DNA of 9,177 bases, from assembly GCA_026982035.1 (NCBI GenBank), contig JALSHW010000302.1:1-9177 (forward strand), given 5' to 3'. A model generated the notes under the pieces. It saw only the letters and a program-made list of their open reading frames with translations. It was not told where the DNA came from and ran no database searches. The translations under genes were made by a program, and so were the position numbers. Every line of letters starts with the position of its first letter. Position 1 is the stretch's first letter. Below, one piece after another: positions 1-6,330 of the stretch. This stretch comes from Phycisphaerales bacterium (lineage in GTDB: Bacteria; Planctomycetota; Phycisphaerae; Phycisphaerales; UBA1924).

Positions 1-18
1 GATGGGGAGGGTGGTCAT
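1..18 (-). CDS. possible 5' end of a minus-strand gene (partial)
   Basis: Read on the minus strand, an ATG at 18-16 opens a frame M-T-T-L-P-I that leaves the window after six codons. It is preceded by GGAG with an 8-nt spacer, the same arrangement seen before the TolB-like gene and close to that of the 3627 gene. Only the start is visible, so no product can be named. It would be the next gene downstream of the small gene at 113-412. The call rests on the ribosome site alone and may be chance. Confidence 0.3.
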
Positions 19-52
19 CCGTGATTCTCCAAACATATGTGGACACAAGGTC

Positions 53-78
53 GGGGGGCGGGGGGGCGGGGTCGTGGG
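53..78 (+). other. G-rich tract with G-quadruplex pattern
   Basis: Four guanine runs of 6, 7, 4 and 3 bases are separated by loops C, C and TCGT, which fits the usual G3+N1-7 quadruplex rule on the plus strand. It lies 3' of the minus-strand gene ending at 113, so the sense RNA there is very C-rich. The pattern is seen directly; any structure or role is inference. Confidence 0.4.
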
Positions 79-82
79 CCCT

Positions 83-94
83 TGGTGGGCTTTG
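83..94 (+). repeat. degenerate copy of the REP core
   Basis: The 12-mer TGGTGGGCTTTG is identical to the left half of the REP-like core at 3817-3834 and 6340-6357. The right half (CCACC) and the outer arms are not preserved here. It sits just 3' of the stop of the small minus-strand gene at 113, the same position relative to genes as the intact copies. A decayed REP is the simplest reading, but one 12-base match is thin evidence. Confidence 0.3.
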
Positions 95-112
95 AATCGG
101 TCTCTGGGGTTT

Positions 113-412
113 CTATCGGGCGTGTTTTGGGTCCGCTTGAGTGCGATCTGGACCATGGTGCAGAAGTATTTGCGAAGCGATCAACTCGGCATCATCCCAG
201 GTCAAGGGCGATTCTTCGGTGTCTGCCAGATCGGCGAGGGTTTCGAGCAGATCGCGAGAATCCCCAGCGGCGCAGGCAAATCGCCAGAAGTGGGGGGGGC
301 GTTGGAGCGTGACGCACACCATCTCGGCACCGGCATCCTGTGGTGGATTATTTGGACCTTGATTGGTCGAGCTTCTGTTGTGGGCGTTGTCGCTGCGTGG
401 CCGTTGTTTCAT
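113..412 (-). CDS. small conserved-looking protein of unknown function
   Basis: About 99 residues, read from the ATG at 412-410 (preceded by AGGG with an 8-nt spacer) to TAG at 115-113. A GTG one codon upstream at 415 is an equally possible start. The first 30 residues are polar and rich in N, Q, P and R, and probably disordered. The rest looks folded, with a central stretch around V-C-V-T-L-Q-R-P-P-H-F-W-R-F and then an acidic helical part (L-L-E-T-L-A-D-L-A-D ... T-W-D-D-A-E-L-I-A). No signal peptide or membrane segment is visible. I do not recognise the family. It lies 60 nt downstream of the lipoprotein gene on the same strand, separated by a perfect 8-bp hairpin. The opposite-strand frames here have poor composition, which favours this reading. 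Confidence 0.55.
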   Translation of the reverse strand: MKQRPRSDNAHNRSSTNQGPNNPPQDAGAEMVCVTLQRPPHFWRFACAAGDSRDLLETLADLADTEESPLTWDDAELIASQILLHHGPDRTQADPKHAR

Positions 413-432
413 CACTCAATCCCTGGGGGGCT

Positions 433-450
433 CCCGATCAGATGATCGGG
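433..450 (-). terminator. short perfect hairpin between two minus-strand genes
   Basis: CCCGATCA (433-440) and TGATCGGG (443-450) are perfect inverted repeats separated by 2 bases; the inner A-T pair probably opens to give a 4-base loop. It lies 22 nt past the stop of the lipoprotein gene. No T-run follows on either strand, so it is either a weak or factor-assisted terminator or an RNA-end stabiliser. Confidence 0.4.
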
Positions 451-472
451 GTGCTCACCGGGGAGAGGGAGA

Positions 473-1228
473 CTAGCGAATCCTGGCGTATCGGAGCCAT
501 TCCTCGTCGATCAATCTCCCGACCGTATGGTGGGCAACAAACTGTGTGTACAAATCCATGCTTGCGGTGTAGATCCGCCAGCGCATCGCGCTGTTGGGAT
601 CGGATCGGCCTTGTGCGTACCGTTTGAGGTCCATCAGCACGGCGTGGTCACGGGCATCGAGATGCTGGGAGACGGAGTTGACGGGATCACCCGCGAAGCG
701 GGAGCCGTCGAACTTCCCAAAATCGGTGTACGCCATGGTCAGGGCTCGATGGTCCAGATCGGTCTTTGGGCCTTGTTTCATGGCGCCGGGTCTGGAATAC
801 AACGCCAGAGCAAGCCCGAGGGTTGGTGGGTCGTATGGGTCGTAGGCGGTGATGGAGCCAGCGATGATGGCATCGACACCCAACGCATTGGCAAGGGCGA
901 TGGCTTCATTGGTCGAGGTGATTTGATTGATCCCGAGAGCCCGCATTGCTTGGAGCGTGCGGTTGATCGGGAGGCATCGAACGCCTCGGATGCCTTGGAC
1001 GGCGGCGACGATTTGGTCGCCGATTTCGTCGGCGCGGACGCTGGAGACACCTGATTCGTTGGCTGGTGGTATGACCGCCCAGAGGACATCGCCTTGGGAG
1101 GTGTCGTAGGGGGCCACGATGAGCCCTGGGATATCCAGGCGGTCGCGTGGGTCGATCGTTCGACACCCGGAGAGTCCGATGAGGACTCCCGAGAGCAGAA
1201 GAGCAAGCATGGTTTGTGCACTTGTCAT
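473..1228 (-). CDS. lipoprotein, CsgG/LpoB-like appearance
   Basis: 251 residues from the ATG at 1228, chosen because AAGGA lies 4 nt upstream. An in-frame ATG at 1261 would add 11 residues with R and K and give a more basic n-region, so it remains possible. The N-terminus is a lipoprotein signal with hydrophobic core LALLLSGVLIGLSG and lipobox LSG-C22. After that, a segment running V-L-W-A-V-I-P-P-A-N-E-S-G through ...A-L-G-V-D-A-I-I-A-G-S-I-T-A-Y looks like the N-terminal fold of CsgG/LpoB/TolB-type outer-membrane lipoproteins, where a short strand recalling a named factor is followed by 'lgVDavv.G.i'. The C-terminal third is charged and helical. It is probably anchored in the outer membrane facing the periplasm. 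It lies downstream of the TolB-like lipoprotein on the same strand but behind a terminator, so it probably has its own promoter. The family call is by eye and tentative; the lipoprotein call is firm. Confidence 0.75.
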   Translation of the reverse strand: MTSAQTMLALLLSGVLIGLSGCRTIDPRDRLDIPGLIVAPYDTSQGDVLWAVIPPANESGVSSVRADEIGDQIVAAVQGIRGVRCLPINRTLQAMRALGINQITSTNEAIALANALGVDAIIAGSITAYDPYDPPTLGLALALYSRPGAMKQGPKTDLDHRALTMAYTDFGKFDGSRFAGDPVNSVSQHLDARDHAVLMDLKRYAQGRSDPNSAMRWRIYTASMDLYTQFVAHHTVGRLIDEEWLRYARIR

Positions 1229-1396
1229 GGCGTCCTTGCCGAATCTCGAACAGGCCTCCATGCCTACTCACATCTGTACTTCGTCATTTGAGCCCTTGGA
1301 ACCTAAAGATCGGATCAAACTACTTTGTGGAGTGAGTTGGAGAGGGGCAGGAAACATGATTTCCAATCCAGATTTCCAGAAACTTCACTGATGCGG

Positions 1397-1416
1397 TGAT
1401 CTTCACTTTGGGGGGT
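1397..1416. repeat. 20-bp intergenic motif, copy 1
   Basis: TGATCTTCACTTTGGGGGGT, one base different (C for T at the eighth position) from the copies at 3237-3256 and 7083-7102. It lies 11 bp beyond the terminator stem of the TolB-like gene and about 170 bp upstream of the lipoprotein start. Extra G-runs (TGGGTGG) follow it. The rest of the 1229-1476 gap shows nothing I can name. Confidence 0.65.
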
Positions 1417-1426
1417 GGGTGGTAAA

Positions 1427-1458
1427 CGGCGAGGTCGCGCCTTTGGGCGCGACCGCCG
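1427..1458 (-). terminator. hairpin terminator of the TolB-like gene
   Basis: GGTCGCGCC (1433-1441) pairs perfectly with GGCGCGACC (1446-1454) around a TTTG loop. CGGC (1427-1430) and GCCG (1455-1458) extend the stem past a two-base bulge. It starts 18 nt after the stop codon at 1477. On the minus strand the stem is followed by only a short TTTACC, so the U-tract is weak. Confidence 0.6.
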
Positions 1459-1476
1459 GGTGGGTGGATAAGTTGT

Positions 1477-3027
1477 TTATTCGCCGGGAGTTGGCTTGTC
1501 GGTTTGGATATTGGCGAAGGTGGATTCGAAGTCGGGGTTTCTCAAGCTGGCTGCCCGGACTGCTGGGGAGAGTTCCATGGACCAGAGGTGGTCTTGGCCG
1601 TCCATGTTGGAGACGAAGAAGATTTGGTTGTCATGTCCCCATGCGGGCATGAGGTCGACGGAGGTGCCGTCGGTGAGTTTGACTTTGTTGGTGCCATTGA
1701 CCGAGACCATCCAGATGGTGGACATGTCTGGTCGGGCTGTGGTGGAGTTGACCCATGATTGGGAATACGGGACGGCTGCGAAACAGACGAACTGCCCGTC
1801 GGGCGACCAGGTTGGATTGATCAATGCTTGATCGGCACCGGATGCGATTTCGGTTTCGCGGCCTGCGGTGCCTGGGTTCGGGGTGTAGTCGAGGGTCCAG
1901 ATGGAGAACGCCCGGTCGCCTCGTTCGCGGGAGCGTTGGAAGAGGATTTGGTCGGCTCCGTCGACTCCGCCGCCAGCTACTGGGCTCCATTCTGGGAAGA
2001 GTCCGAATCCGATGAACTGGGCGCCGTGGTCAGAGGCGACATCCGTCACCCACATTTCCCATCGGCCGGTTTGTTGGCCCAGACGGGAGAAGACGAGTTT
2101 GGTGCCATCGGGCGACCATGATGGATGGAGGTCGTGTGCTGATTCGTTGGTGATTTGGATTTTGTTGCCGCCTTCGACGGGCATGAGGAAGATGTCCCAT
2201 GAGCCGTTGCGGTCGGTGGCAAAGGCGATGGTTGAGCCGTCGGGGCTGATTGAAGGCATGACATCTTGGGCGGGATCGTCGGTCAATCGGGTGACGACGG
2301 CGCCGCGGATGGATTTGGTGTAGATGTCTGCGGTTGGTCGGTGCTGTGTGGAGGCGTAGATCAAGTTGCGGCCGTCGGGGGTGACGATGGGGTCAAAGTC
2401 TGAACCGGCGTAGGCGTCGGTGATTTTACGAATGTTGACGGTGGCGCGGGTTGCGGGTGTGGAGGATTCGGTGGGGAGTTCGATGCCCATGGCGTTGGAG
2501 TAGATCCATGCGCTGAGGTCACCGCCTGCGACGGAGTTTGCTTTGGGTTGTGGAATGGGTGCGTAGGGATCTGGGGCCGCCGAAGTGATGGGTTGGTCGG
2601 TGACCAGTGTTTCGGGCGTGGCGCTGGTGGTGATTGAAGCGGTGGTGTTTGATCCGAGCCCAGTGGATGGATTTGGGTTGCTTGGTGTGGTAGGTGTGGT
2701 ATTGGTTGCAAAGCTTCCAGAATCGAGGGGCGGGGCTGATTGGGGAGTGGATTGTGTTGGTGTGGTGTTGGCGGATTGGGCGGTGTTTTGGATGGCCGAG
2801 CCGGTGTCGACATGTTCTGGAGTGAAGTAGGTGTTGGAGCGGGTGGAACTGGTGTGTTGCTGGGTCTGTTGTTGGGCGTTTTGTTGTTCAACTTGGTGTT
2901 GTTTGGTGCGGTTCCAGAATCCGACGCGCTTGGCGCATGCGGGGAGGGTGAGCATGGTGCCTGCGAGGGCAACGAGGAGGACAGGACGGATGGTGTTGAT
3001 ACTTGGCATGCTGGACATGTTTGACAT
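1477..3027 (-). CDS. TolB-like beta-propeller lipoprotein
   Basis: 516 residues from the ATG at 3027, chosen because GGAG stands 8 nt upstream; a GTG at 3045 would add six residues. A signal peptide with lipobox LPA-C31 predicts a lipid-anchored envelope protein. Residues about 35-170 form a low-complexity linker rich in Q, T, P, S and N. The rest is a beta-propeller of WD40-like (PD40) blades, shown by repeated motifs: PIVTPDGRNLIYAS, PSISPDGSTIAFATDRNG, PSWSPDGTKLVFSR, PEWSP, PTWSPDGQFVCFA. Each is followed by a short 'x-x-I-W/I-F-x-M' strand. This resembles the propeller of TolB, which partners Pal in the Tol-Pal envelope system, but the N-terminal alpha/beta domain of TolB is absent, replaced by the linker. 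No Tol or Pal gene is visible nearby. It may recognise a protein or cell-wall partner; the actual role is unknown. It sits between two terminators, so it appears monocistronic. Confidence 0.85.
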   Translation of the reverse strand: MSNMSSMPSINTIRPVLLVALAGTMLTLPACAKRVGFWNRTKQHQVEQQNAQQQTQQHTSSTRSNTYFTPEHVDTGSAIQNTAQSANTTPTQSTPQSAPPLDSGSFATNTTPTTPSNPNPSTGLGSNTTASITTSATPETLVTDQPITSAAPDPYAPIPQPKANSVAGGDLSAWIYSNAMGIELPTESSTPATRATVNIRKITDAYAGSDFDPIVTPDGRNLIYASTQHRPTADIYTKSIRGAVVTRLTDDPAQDVMPSISPDGSTIAFATDRNGSWDIFLMPVEGGNKIQITNESAHDLHPSWSPDGTKLVFSRLGQQTGRWEMWVTDVASDHGAQFIGFGLFPEWSPVAGGGVDGADQILFQRSRERGDRAFSIWTLDYTPNPGTAGRETEIASGADQALINPTWSPDGQFVCFAAVPYSQSWVNSTTARPDMSTIWMVSVNGTNKVKLTDGTSVDLMPAWGHDNQIFFVSNMDGQDHLWSMELSPAVRAASLRNPDFESTFANIQTDKPTPGE

Positions 3028-3079
3028 GGAGTGGACTCCGTTCACTTCCCTGCTTGTGAGGGATTCATGTGGTCTGTTG

Positions 3080-3137
3080 GGCCGACGGGCTCCGCCCGGC
3101 TCGATCCGTCTGTGGTGGCGGGTCCCTCCGTGGACCC
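3080..3137. other. two small hairpins upstream of the TolB-like gene
   Basis: CGGGC/GCCCG with a TCC loop (about 3086-3098) and GGGTCC (3120-3125)/GGACCC (3132-3137) with a 6-base loop. They lie 50-110 bp upstream of the minus-strand start at 3027 and would fall in its leader if transcription starts near the motif at 3237-3256. No riboswitch family is recognised. The rest of 3028-3236 shows nothing I can name. Confidence 0.3.
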
Positions 3138-3236
3138 TGATGGAACCAGTACCCAGCGATTGCCAAGTGTCTGATAACTGCCTTTATCGGACGGGTTGGG
3201 TCTGAGACTTGAAGGGTGTGGGCATGTTATTTGTCA

Positions 3237-3256
3237 TGATCTTTACTTTGGGGGGT
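3237..3256. repeat. 20-bp intergenic motif, copy 2
   Basis: TGATCTTTACTTTGGGGGGT, identical to the copy at 7083-7102. It lies just past the T-tract of the terminator at 3266-3306 as read on the minus strand, and about 210 bp upstream of the TolB-like start. It runs directly into another eight guanines (3257-3264), so the minus-strand RNA would carry a long C-rich stretch here. Confidence 0.7.
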
Positions 3257-3265
3257 GGGGGGGGC

Positions 3266-3306
3266 AAAAAAACAAGATCGGCGGGTCCCACCACAGACCC
3301 GCCGAT
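3266..3306 (-). terminator. strong intrinsic terminator of the 3340-3627 gene
   Basis: ATCGGCGGGTC (3277-3287) and GACCCGCCGAT (3296-3306) form a perfect 11-bp stem with an 8-base loop. On the minus strand the stem is followed by CTTG and seven T (3272-3266), a textbook Rho-independent terminator. It begins 34 nt after the stop codon at 3340. Confidence 0.87.
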
Positions 3307-3339
3307 GCTTGAATTTGAATGGTTTCTATTCGGGATGGC

Positions 3340-3627
3340 TCAGACGACGCGTTTGCGAACCATGATGGCCGGGGCGTCGCCAGGGCGATTCCAAGGGGAT
3401 TTGCCGCAGCGGGGCAAGGCGGTGAACCGGAGGTGGTCGAGGTATTTATTGAGAAGTTCGTCGTCGAATTGATCAAGAAATTCAGCGGTGGCCGAGGGGT
3501 TTACGGAGATAATCTCATCGACCACCTGCTCGCGCGTCAGGGCCGCGGGCGGGGCTTGGGTGAGTGGGTCACGAGTTGATTTGGTGTTGAAACGGTTGGT
3601 CCGTGCGATGGAAAACAAATCCGGCAT
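3340..3627 (-). CDS. small protein of unknown function
   Basis: 95 residues from the ATG at 3627, which has GGAG 7 nt upstream. No signal peptide or membrane segment. The middle looks folded and helical: L-T-R-E-Q-V-V-D-E-I-I-S-V-N-P-S-A-T-A-E-F-L, then F-D-D-E-L-L-N-K-Y-L-D-H-L-R-F-T-A-L-P-R-C. This is followed by a basic, proline-containing tail G-K-S-P-W-N-R-P-G-D-A-P-A-I-M-V-R-K-R-V-V. A lone cysteine sits in the P-R-C-G-K-S segment. I do not recognise the family. It has its own strong terminator and lies more than 270 nt from scpA, so it is a single-gene unit. The combination of a good ribosome site, an amphipathic composition and a matched terminator makes this a real gene despite its size. 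Confidence 0.75.
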   Translation of the reverse strand: MPDLFSIARTNRFNTKSTRDPLTQAPPAALTREQVVDEIISVNPSATAEFLDQFDDELLNKYLDHLRFTALPRCGKSPWNRPGDAPAIMVRKRVV

Positions 3628-3811
3628 GTCGAGTCTCCGTACTCTCCAGAATGCAGCTTGTCGCCGGACGAAATCCTTCTCGTGCCGGTGGTGCTTGCTT
3701 TGTATCGGGGGGGGTGGGAGAAGTTGATGAGTGTGTAATGCGCTCGGACCTACAATTGTGTGCGCTGGTGGCGCAGGATTGGCCTCTTCCTAAAGTGAAA
3801 AATCCGGGAGT

Positions 3812-3843
3812 CTCGGTGGTGGGCTTTGCCACCTTCGGGTCTT
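3812..3843 (+). repeat. REP-like hairpin A1
   Basis: Contains the 18-bp core TGGTGGGCTTTGCCACCT (3817-3834), identical to copy B at 6340-6357. The inner stem is GGTGG/CCACC with a GCTTTG loop, the mismatch is T/T, and the outer arm CTCGG pairs with TCGGG using G-T wobbles. It faces copy A2, giving an 18-of-18 inverted repeat with a 27-bp spacer, like a two-REP BIME. The remaining intergenic stretch 3628-3811 shows nothing recognisable except a G-run near 3707. Confidence 0.75.
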
Positions 3844-3854
3844 GGTGGTTCGCA

Positions 3855-3889
3855 GACATGCAGGTGGCAAAGCCCACCAGCATGGCACC
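3855..3889 (-). repeat. REP-like hairpin A2, directly 3' of scpA
   Basis: Outer arm CATGC (3857-3861)/GCATG (3880-3884), mismatch A/A, inner arm GGTGG (3863-3867)/CCACC (3874-3878), loop CAAAGC. Relative to copy B the outer arm is changed on both sides so that pairing is kept. It is followed by GGCACC, the conserved flank also seen beside copies B (as its complement) and D. It starts 12 bp past the scpA stop codon. Confidence 0.8.
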
Positions 3890-3900
3890 CAGAGAAGAAC

Positions 3901-4731
3901 CTAGACGAAATCGGCGATGGGGTCGGCGTTGTCTGGGGAGCCGGGATCGGTTGAGGGGTCGTAGTCGGGGTTGATGTTGATGATGGGTTCGTCGCCATTC
4001 ATATCAATCAGTACCCTTTGGTCGCGGACCAGGACTAGGAGGGCGAGGAAGAGGCCGACCATTTGTTGGCGGGGCTTGTTGGTGATGAGGGTGCGGAGGG
4101 TTGTTGGTGTGTTGGTCGAGATGGAAGTGGTGAGGGTGTCAACGATGTCGCTGGCGTAGACCTCGATGGGGGTGTCGTCGGACATGACTTCGTGTTCGCC
4201 GATGCGGCTGAAGTCGACGCTTTCGACGATCATACGGAAGGCGTTGACCAAGTCGCTGAGGTCTAAATCTTCGATTTCGAGTTCGCCCATGTCATCCATC
4301 GCGGCTCGGACGGATTCGTCGTCGATGGCGGCGCTGTGGACGGGGGCGCGTCGTTCCCAGTCTTCTTTGCGATCGCTGAGCATGCTCGCGGCGTCGCGGT
4401 ATTTTTTGTAGGCAAGCAACTGGGCGACGAGTTCGGCTCGAGGGTCATTCTCGGGATCGGTTGGCCGGTCTTCATTGGATTCGTCGGATTGGTCCAATGA
4501 TGAGGCGAGCATTCTGGATTTGAGTTCCATGAGGGTTGCTGCGGTGACGAGGAACTCGCCTGCGATGTCGATGTCGATGGAATCGAGTTGGTCGAGGAAG
4601 CCGAGGTATTGGTCGGTGATCAACGAGAGGGGGATGTCGTGAAGATCGACTTCGTGTTTGCGGATGAGGTAGAGCAAAAGGTCCATTGGGCCTTCGAATG
4701 CGTCGAGTTGTACGCGGTAGAGTTCGCTCAT
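3901..4731 (-). CDS. scpA: segregation and condensation protein A
   Basis: 276 residues, a normal length for ScpA, the kleisin subunit that bridges SMC heads together with ScpB in the chromosome-condensing complex on the nucleoid. The N-terminus carries the family signature: F-E-G-P-M-D-L-L-L-Y-L-I-R-K-H-E-V-D (residues 12-29) followed by I-P-L-S-L-I-T-D-Q-Y-L, then the helix A-G-E-F-L-V-T-A-A-T-L-M-E-L-K-S-R-M-L. An acidic middle leads to the C-terminal winged-helix part (about 190-250). The last 25 residues are an acidic, proline-rich tail. The start at 4731 has no Shine-Dalgarno sequence but has TACACT exactly 6 nt upstream, which suggests a leaderless message. It is divergent from kdsD across 48 bp. 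No scpB or smc is visible in the window. A paired REP lies directly 3'. Confidence 0.95.
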   Translation of the reverse strand: MSELYRVQLDAFEGPMDLLLYLIRKHEVDLHDIPLSLITDQYLGFLDQLDSIDIDIAGEFLVTAATLMELKSRMLASSLDQSDESNEDRPTDPENDPRAELVAQLLAYKKYRDAASMLSDRKEDWERRAPVHSAAIDDESVRAAMDDMGELEIEDLDLSDLVNAFRMIVESVDFSRIGEHEVMSDDTPIEVYASDIVDTLTTSISTNTPTTLRTLITNKPRQQMVGLFLALLVLVRDQRVLIDMNGDEPIININPDYDPSTDPGSPDNADPIADFV

Positions 4732-4737
4732 GGGGGT

Positions 4738-4743
4738 AGTGTA
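4738..4743 (-). promoter_or_regulatory. -10 element of scpA, leaderless arrangement
   Basis: Minus-strand TACACT, six bases (ACCCCC) before the ATG. A weak -35 candidate, CAGACA, lies 18 bp further upstream. Transcription would begin at or next to the start codon. Confidence 0.5.
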
Positions 4744-4768
4744 GCGGGTATTTGGAGGACTTGTCTGC

Positions 4769-4774
4769 TATGGT
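4769..4774 (+). promoter_or_regulatory. extended -10 of kdsD
   Basis: TATGGT preceded by TGC makes an extended -10 five bases before the ATG at 4780. No good -35 is seen. A GGAGGA at 4754-4759 is 20 nt from the start codon, too far to serve as the ribosome site for it. Confidence 0.4.
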
Positions 4775-4779
4775 TGTCC

Positions 4780-5805
4780 ATGAGTCCAGAGACCGACCAA
4801 GAGCAGGCATTTATGGCAAGGGTTCTCACCCATGAGGCCCAGGCGATCGCTCGGATTGCCGAACGGGTCGATGAGGGATTTGTCGAAGCGGTGAATCTGA
4901 TTGATCGGTGTGCCGAGCAGGGGGGGACGGTGGTGGTGTCGGGGTTGGGCAAGAGTGGCTACATCGGGGCCAAGATTTCGGCGACGCTGGCATCGCTGGG
5001 TATTCCATCGCATTCGGTGCATCCGACCGAGGCGGCCCATGGCGATCTGGGGCGGTTCCAGTCCAAGGATGTGGTCATCTGTCTGAGCCATTCAGGGGAA
5101 ACCGAGGAACTGGTGAATCTTGCGGCGATCCTTCGGCAGGACAAGTTGCCGATCATTGCGATCACGCGGGGGGTGGTTGATGGTTCTCCAGAATCGGCGC
5201 TTGCACGATTGGCGACTGTTGTGTTGGGTGTTGGGGTTGTGGGGGAAGCGGGGGATGGGGAGTATTTGGCGCCGACGACTTCGACGACTGCTGCGCTTGC
5301 CATTGGTGATGCGATAGCACTGGCGGTGGCCCGGCGGCGGTCGTTTAGTCATGAAGATTTCCACGCTCGGCATCCGGGTGGGCAACTCGGTTCATTGCTT
5401 CGGCCTGCGATGGAACTGGTGCGGTTTAAGGCGGGGAGCAACCTACCGATCGCTCAAGAGAGCGATGTGGTGCGTGATGCGTTGCTTGATGCGTCGAAGG
5501 TGGTGCGTCGTCCCGGTGCGTTGCTGGTGACTGATGACAACGGGAAACTGACGGGCATCTTTACCGACTCGGATCTTCGCCGATTGATCCTGAATAACCC
5601 GGATGATCTTGGCCAAACCATGGGTCAGGCGATGTCGCGTGATCCTCGGTGTTTGCAGGGGGACGCCAAGGCCAGTGATGCGGTGGCGATGTTTCGTGAA
5701 TACCGGGCCGATGAGATTCCGATTGTCGATGGTGATGGCCGACCGATCGGGCTGCTGGATGTGCAGGATTTGATTGCGATGAAACTGGTCCGGGAGTCGT
5801 CATGA
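4780..5805 (+). CDS. kdsD: arabinose-5-phosphate isomerase (KpsF/GutQ/KdsD family)
   Basis: 341 residues, close to the family norm. The enzyme interconverts ribulose 5-phosphate and arabinose 5-phosphate in the cytoplasm, the first step of KDO synthesis for LPS. An N-terminal SIS domain (about 35-185) shows VVSGLGKSG (lysine 58), HPTEAAHGDLG, CLSHSGETEE (glutamate 107) and APTTSTTAALAIGDA. The family signature DFHARHPGGQLG (histidine 198) follows, and two CBS domains fill about 210-335 (LTGIFTDSDLRR; DEIPIVDGDGRPIGLLDVQDL). These active-site matches are by analogy with the E. coli enzyme. The ATG at 4780 is preferred; the frame extends upstream without a credible start, and an ATG at 4813 is a weaker alternative. 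The stop overlaps the kdsC start (ATGA), so the two are coupled. GutQ-type paralogs are the only other reading; the kdsC neighbour favours KDO synthesis. Confidence 0.95.
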   Translation: MSPETDQEQAFMARVLTHEAQAIARIAERVDEGFVEAVNLIDRCAEQGGTVVVSGLGKSGYIGAKISATLASLGIPSHSVHPTEAAHGDLGRFQSKDVVICLSHSGETEELVNLAAILRQDKLPIIAITRGVVDGSPESALARLATVVLGVGVVGEAGDGEYLAPTTSTTAALAIGDAIALAVARRRSFSHEDFHARHPGGQLGSLLRPAMELVRFKAGSNLPIAQESDVVRDALLDASKVVRRPGALLVTDDNGKLTGIFTDSDLRRLILNNPDDLGQTMGQAMSRDPRCLQGDAKASDAVAMFREYRADEIPIVDGDGRPIGLLDVQDLIAMKLVRESS

Positions 5806-6308
5806 ACTATTCTGATCCAGCGGCGATTGAAATGATTATCTTCGATGTCGATGGCGTGCTGACCGATGGCACCATCAACATCAAGGATGATGGTTCTGAA
5901 ACCAAAGCATTCAATGTCCGCGATGGGTTTGGGATGCGGCTTTGGCTCGATGCCGGTTTCAAGATTGCGATCATTACTGGGCGGAGTGGTGAGGCCCTCA
6001 AACACCGGCTCGCGTCGCTCAAGATTGATCCAGAACTGGTGATTCAGGGCTCACGCGATAAATCGGCGGCCCTTGATGTGATCCTTGAGAAGACAGGAAT
6101 CGAGGCGTCGAAGGTCGCGTATCTGGCCGACGATTGGCCTGACTTGGTGGCGATGGAACGGGTGGGTTTACCGATGGCGGTGCATGATGCCGAGCCAGAG
6201 GTGATCGAGGCGGCGGCGTTTGTGACCAGCCGAGACGGCGGCCATGGTGCGGCACGGGATGCAATCACCCACCTGCTCAAAGCCAAGGGTTTATATCGGA
6301 TCGAGTAA
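5802..6308 (+). CDS. kdsC: KDO-8-phosphate phosphatase (HAD family)
   Basis: 168 residues, typical of the small cap-less KdsC phosphatases, which act as tetramers and hydrolyse KDO 8-phosphate to KDO in the cytoplasm. HAD motif I is IIFDVDGVLTDG (nucleophile D15, acid/base D17), motif II is ITGRSG (T59), lysine 87 sits in SRDKSAAL, and motif III is YLADDWPDLVAM (D110, D111, D114). The C-terminal VTSRDGGHGAARDAI is characteristic of KdsC. The usual glycine of the G-D-D motif is alanine here (A109); the metal-binding aspartates are intact, so activity is expected. The start overlaps the kdsD stop, with GGGAG 5 nt upstream. KDO 8-phosphate synthase (kdsA) is not in the window. REP copy B begins 22 bp after the stop and may help end convergent transcripts. 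Confidence 0.95.
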   Translation: MNYSDPAAIEMIIFDVDGVLTDGTINIKDDGSETKAFNVRDGFGMRLWLDAGFKIAIITGRSGEALKHRLASLKIDPELVIQGSRDKSAALDVILEKTGIEASKVAYLADDWPDLVAMERVGLPMAVHDAEPEVIEAAAFVTSRDGGHGAARDAITHLLKAKGLYRIE

Positions 6309-6330
6309 GTCGCTTCATACCAATATGAGG

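Noticed and set aside
2..445. Plus-strand frame of about 147 codons at the window start
   Set aside because: It includes the G-quadruplex tract as poly-Gly, has no ribosome site, and overlaps a more protein-like minus-strand frame.
3603..3974. Plus-strand frame across the REP pair
   Set aside because: Its apparent protein is the read-through of the REP hairpins and the complement of scpA; no ribosome site.
4588..4779. Upstream extension of the kdsD frame
   Set aside because: It runs antisense through scpA and lacks a credible start; the protein similarity begins after 4780.
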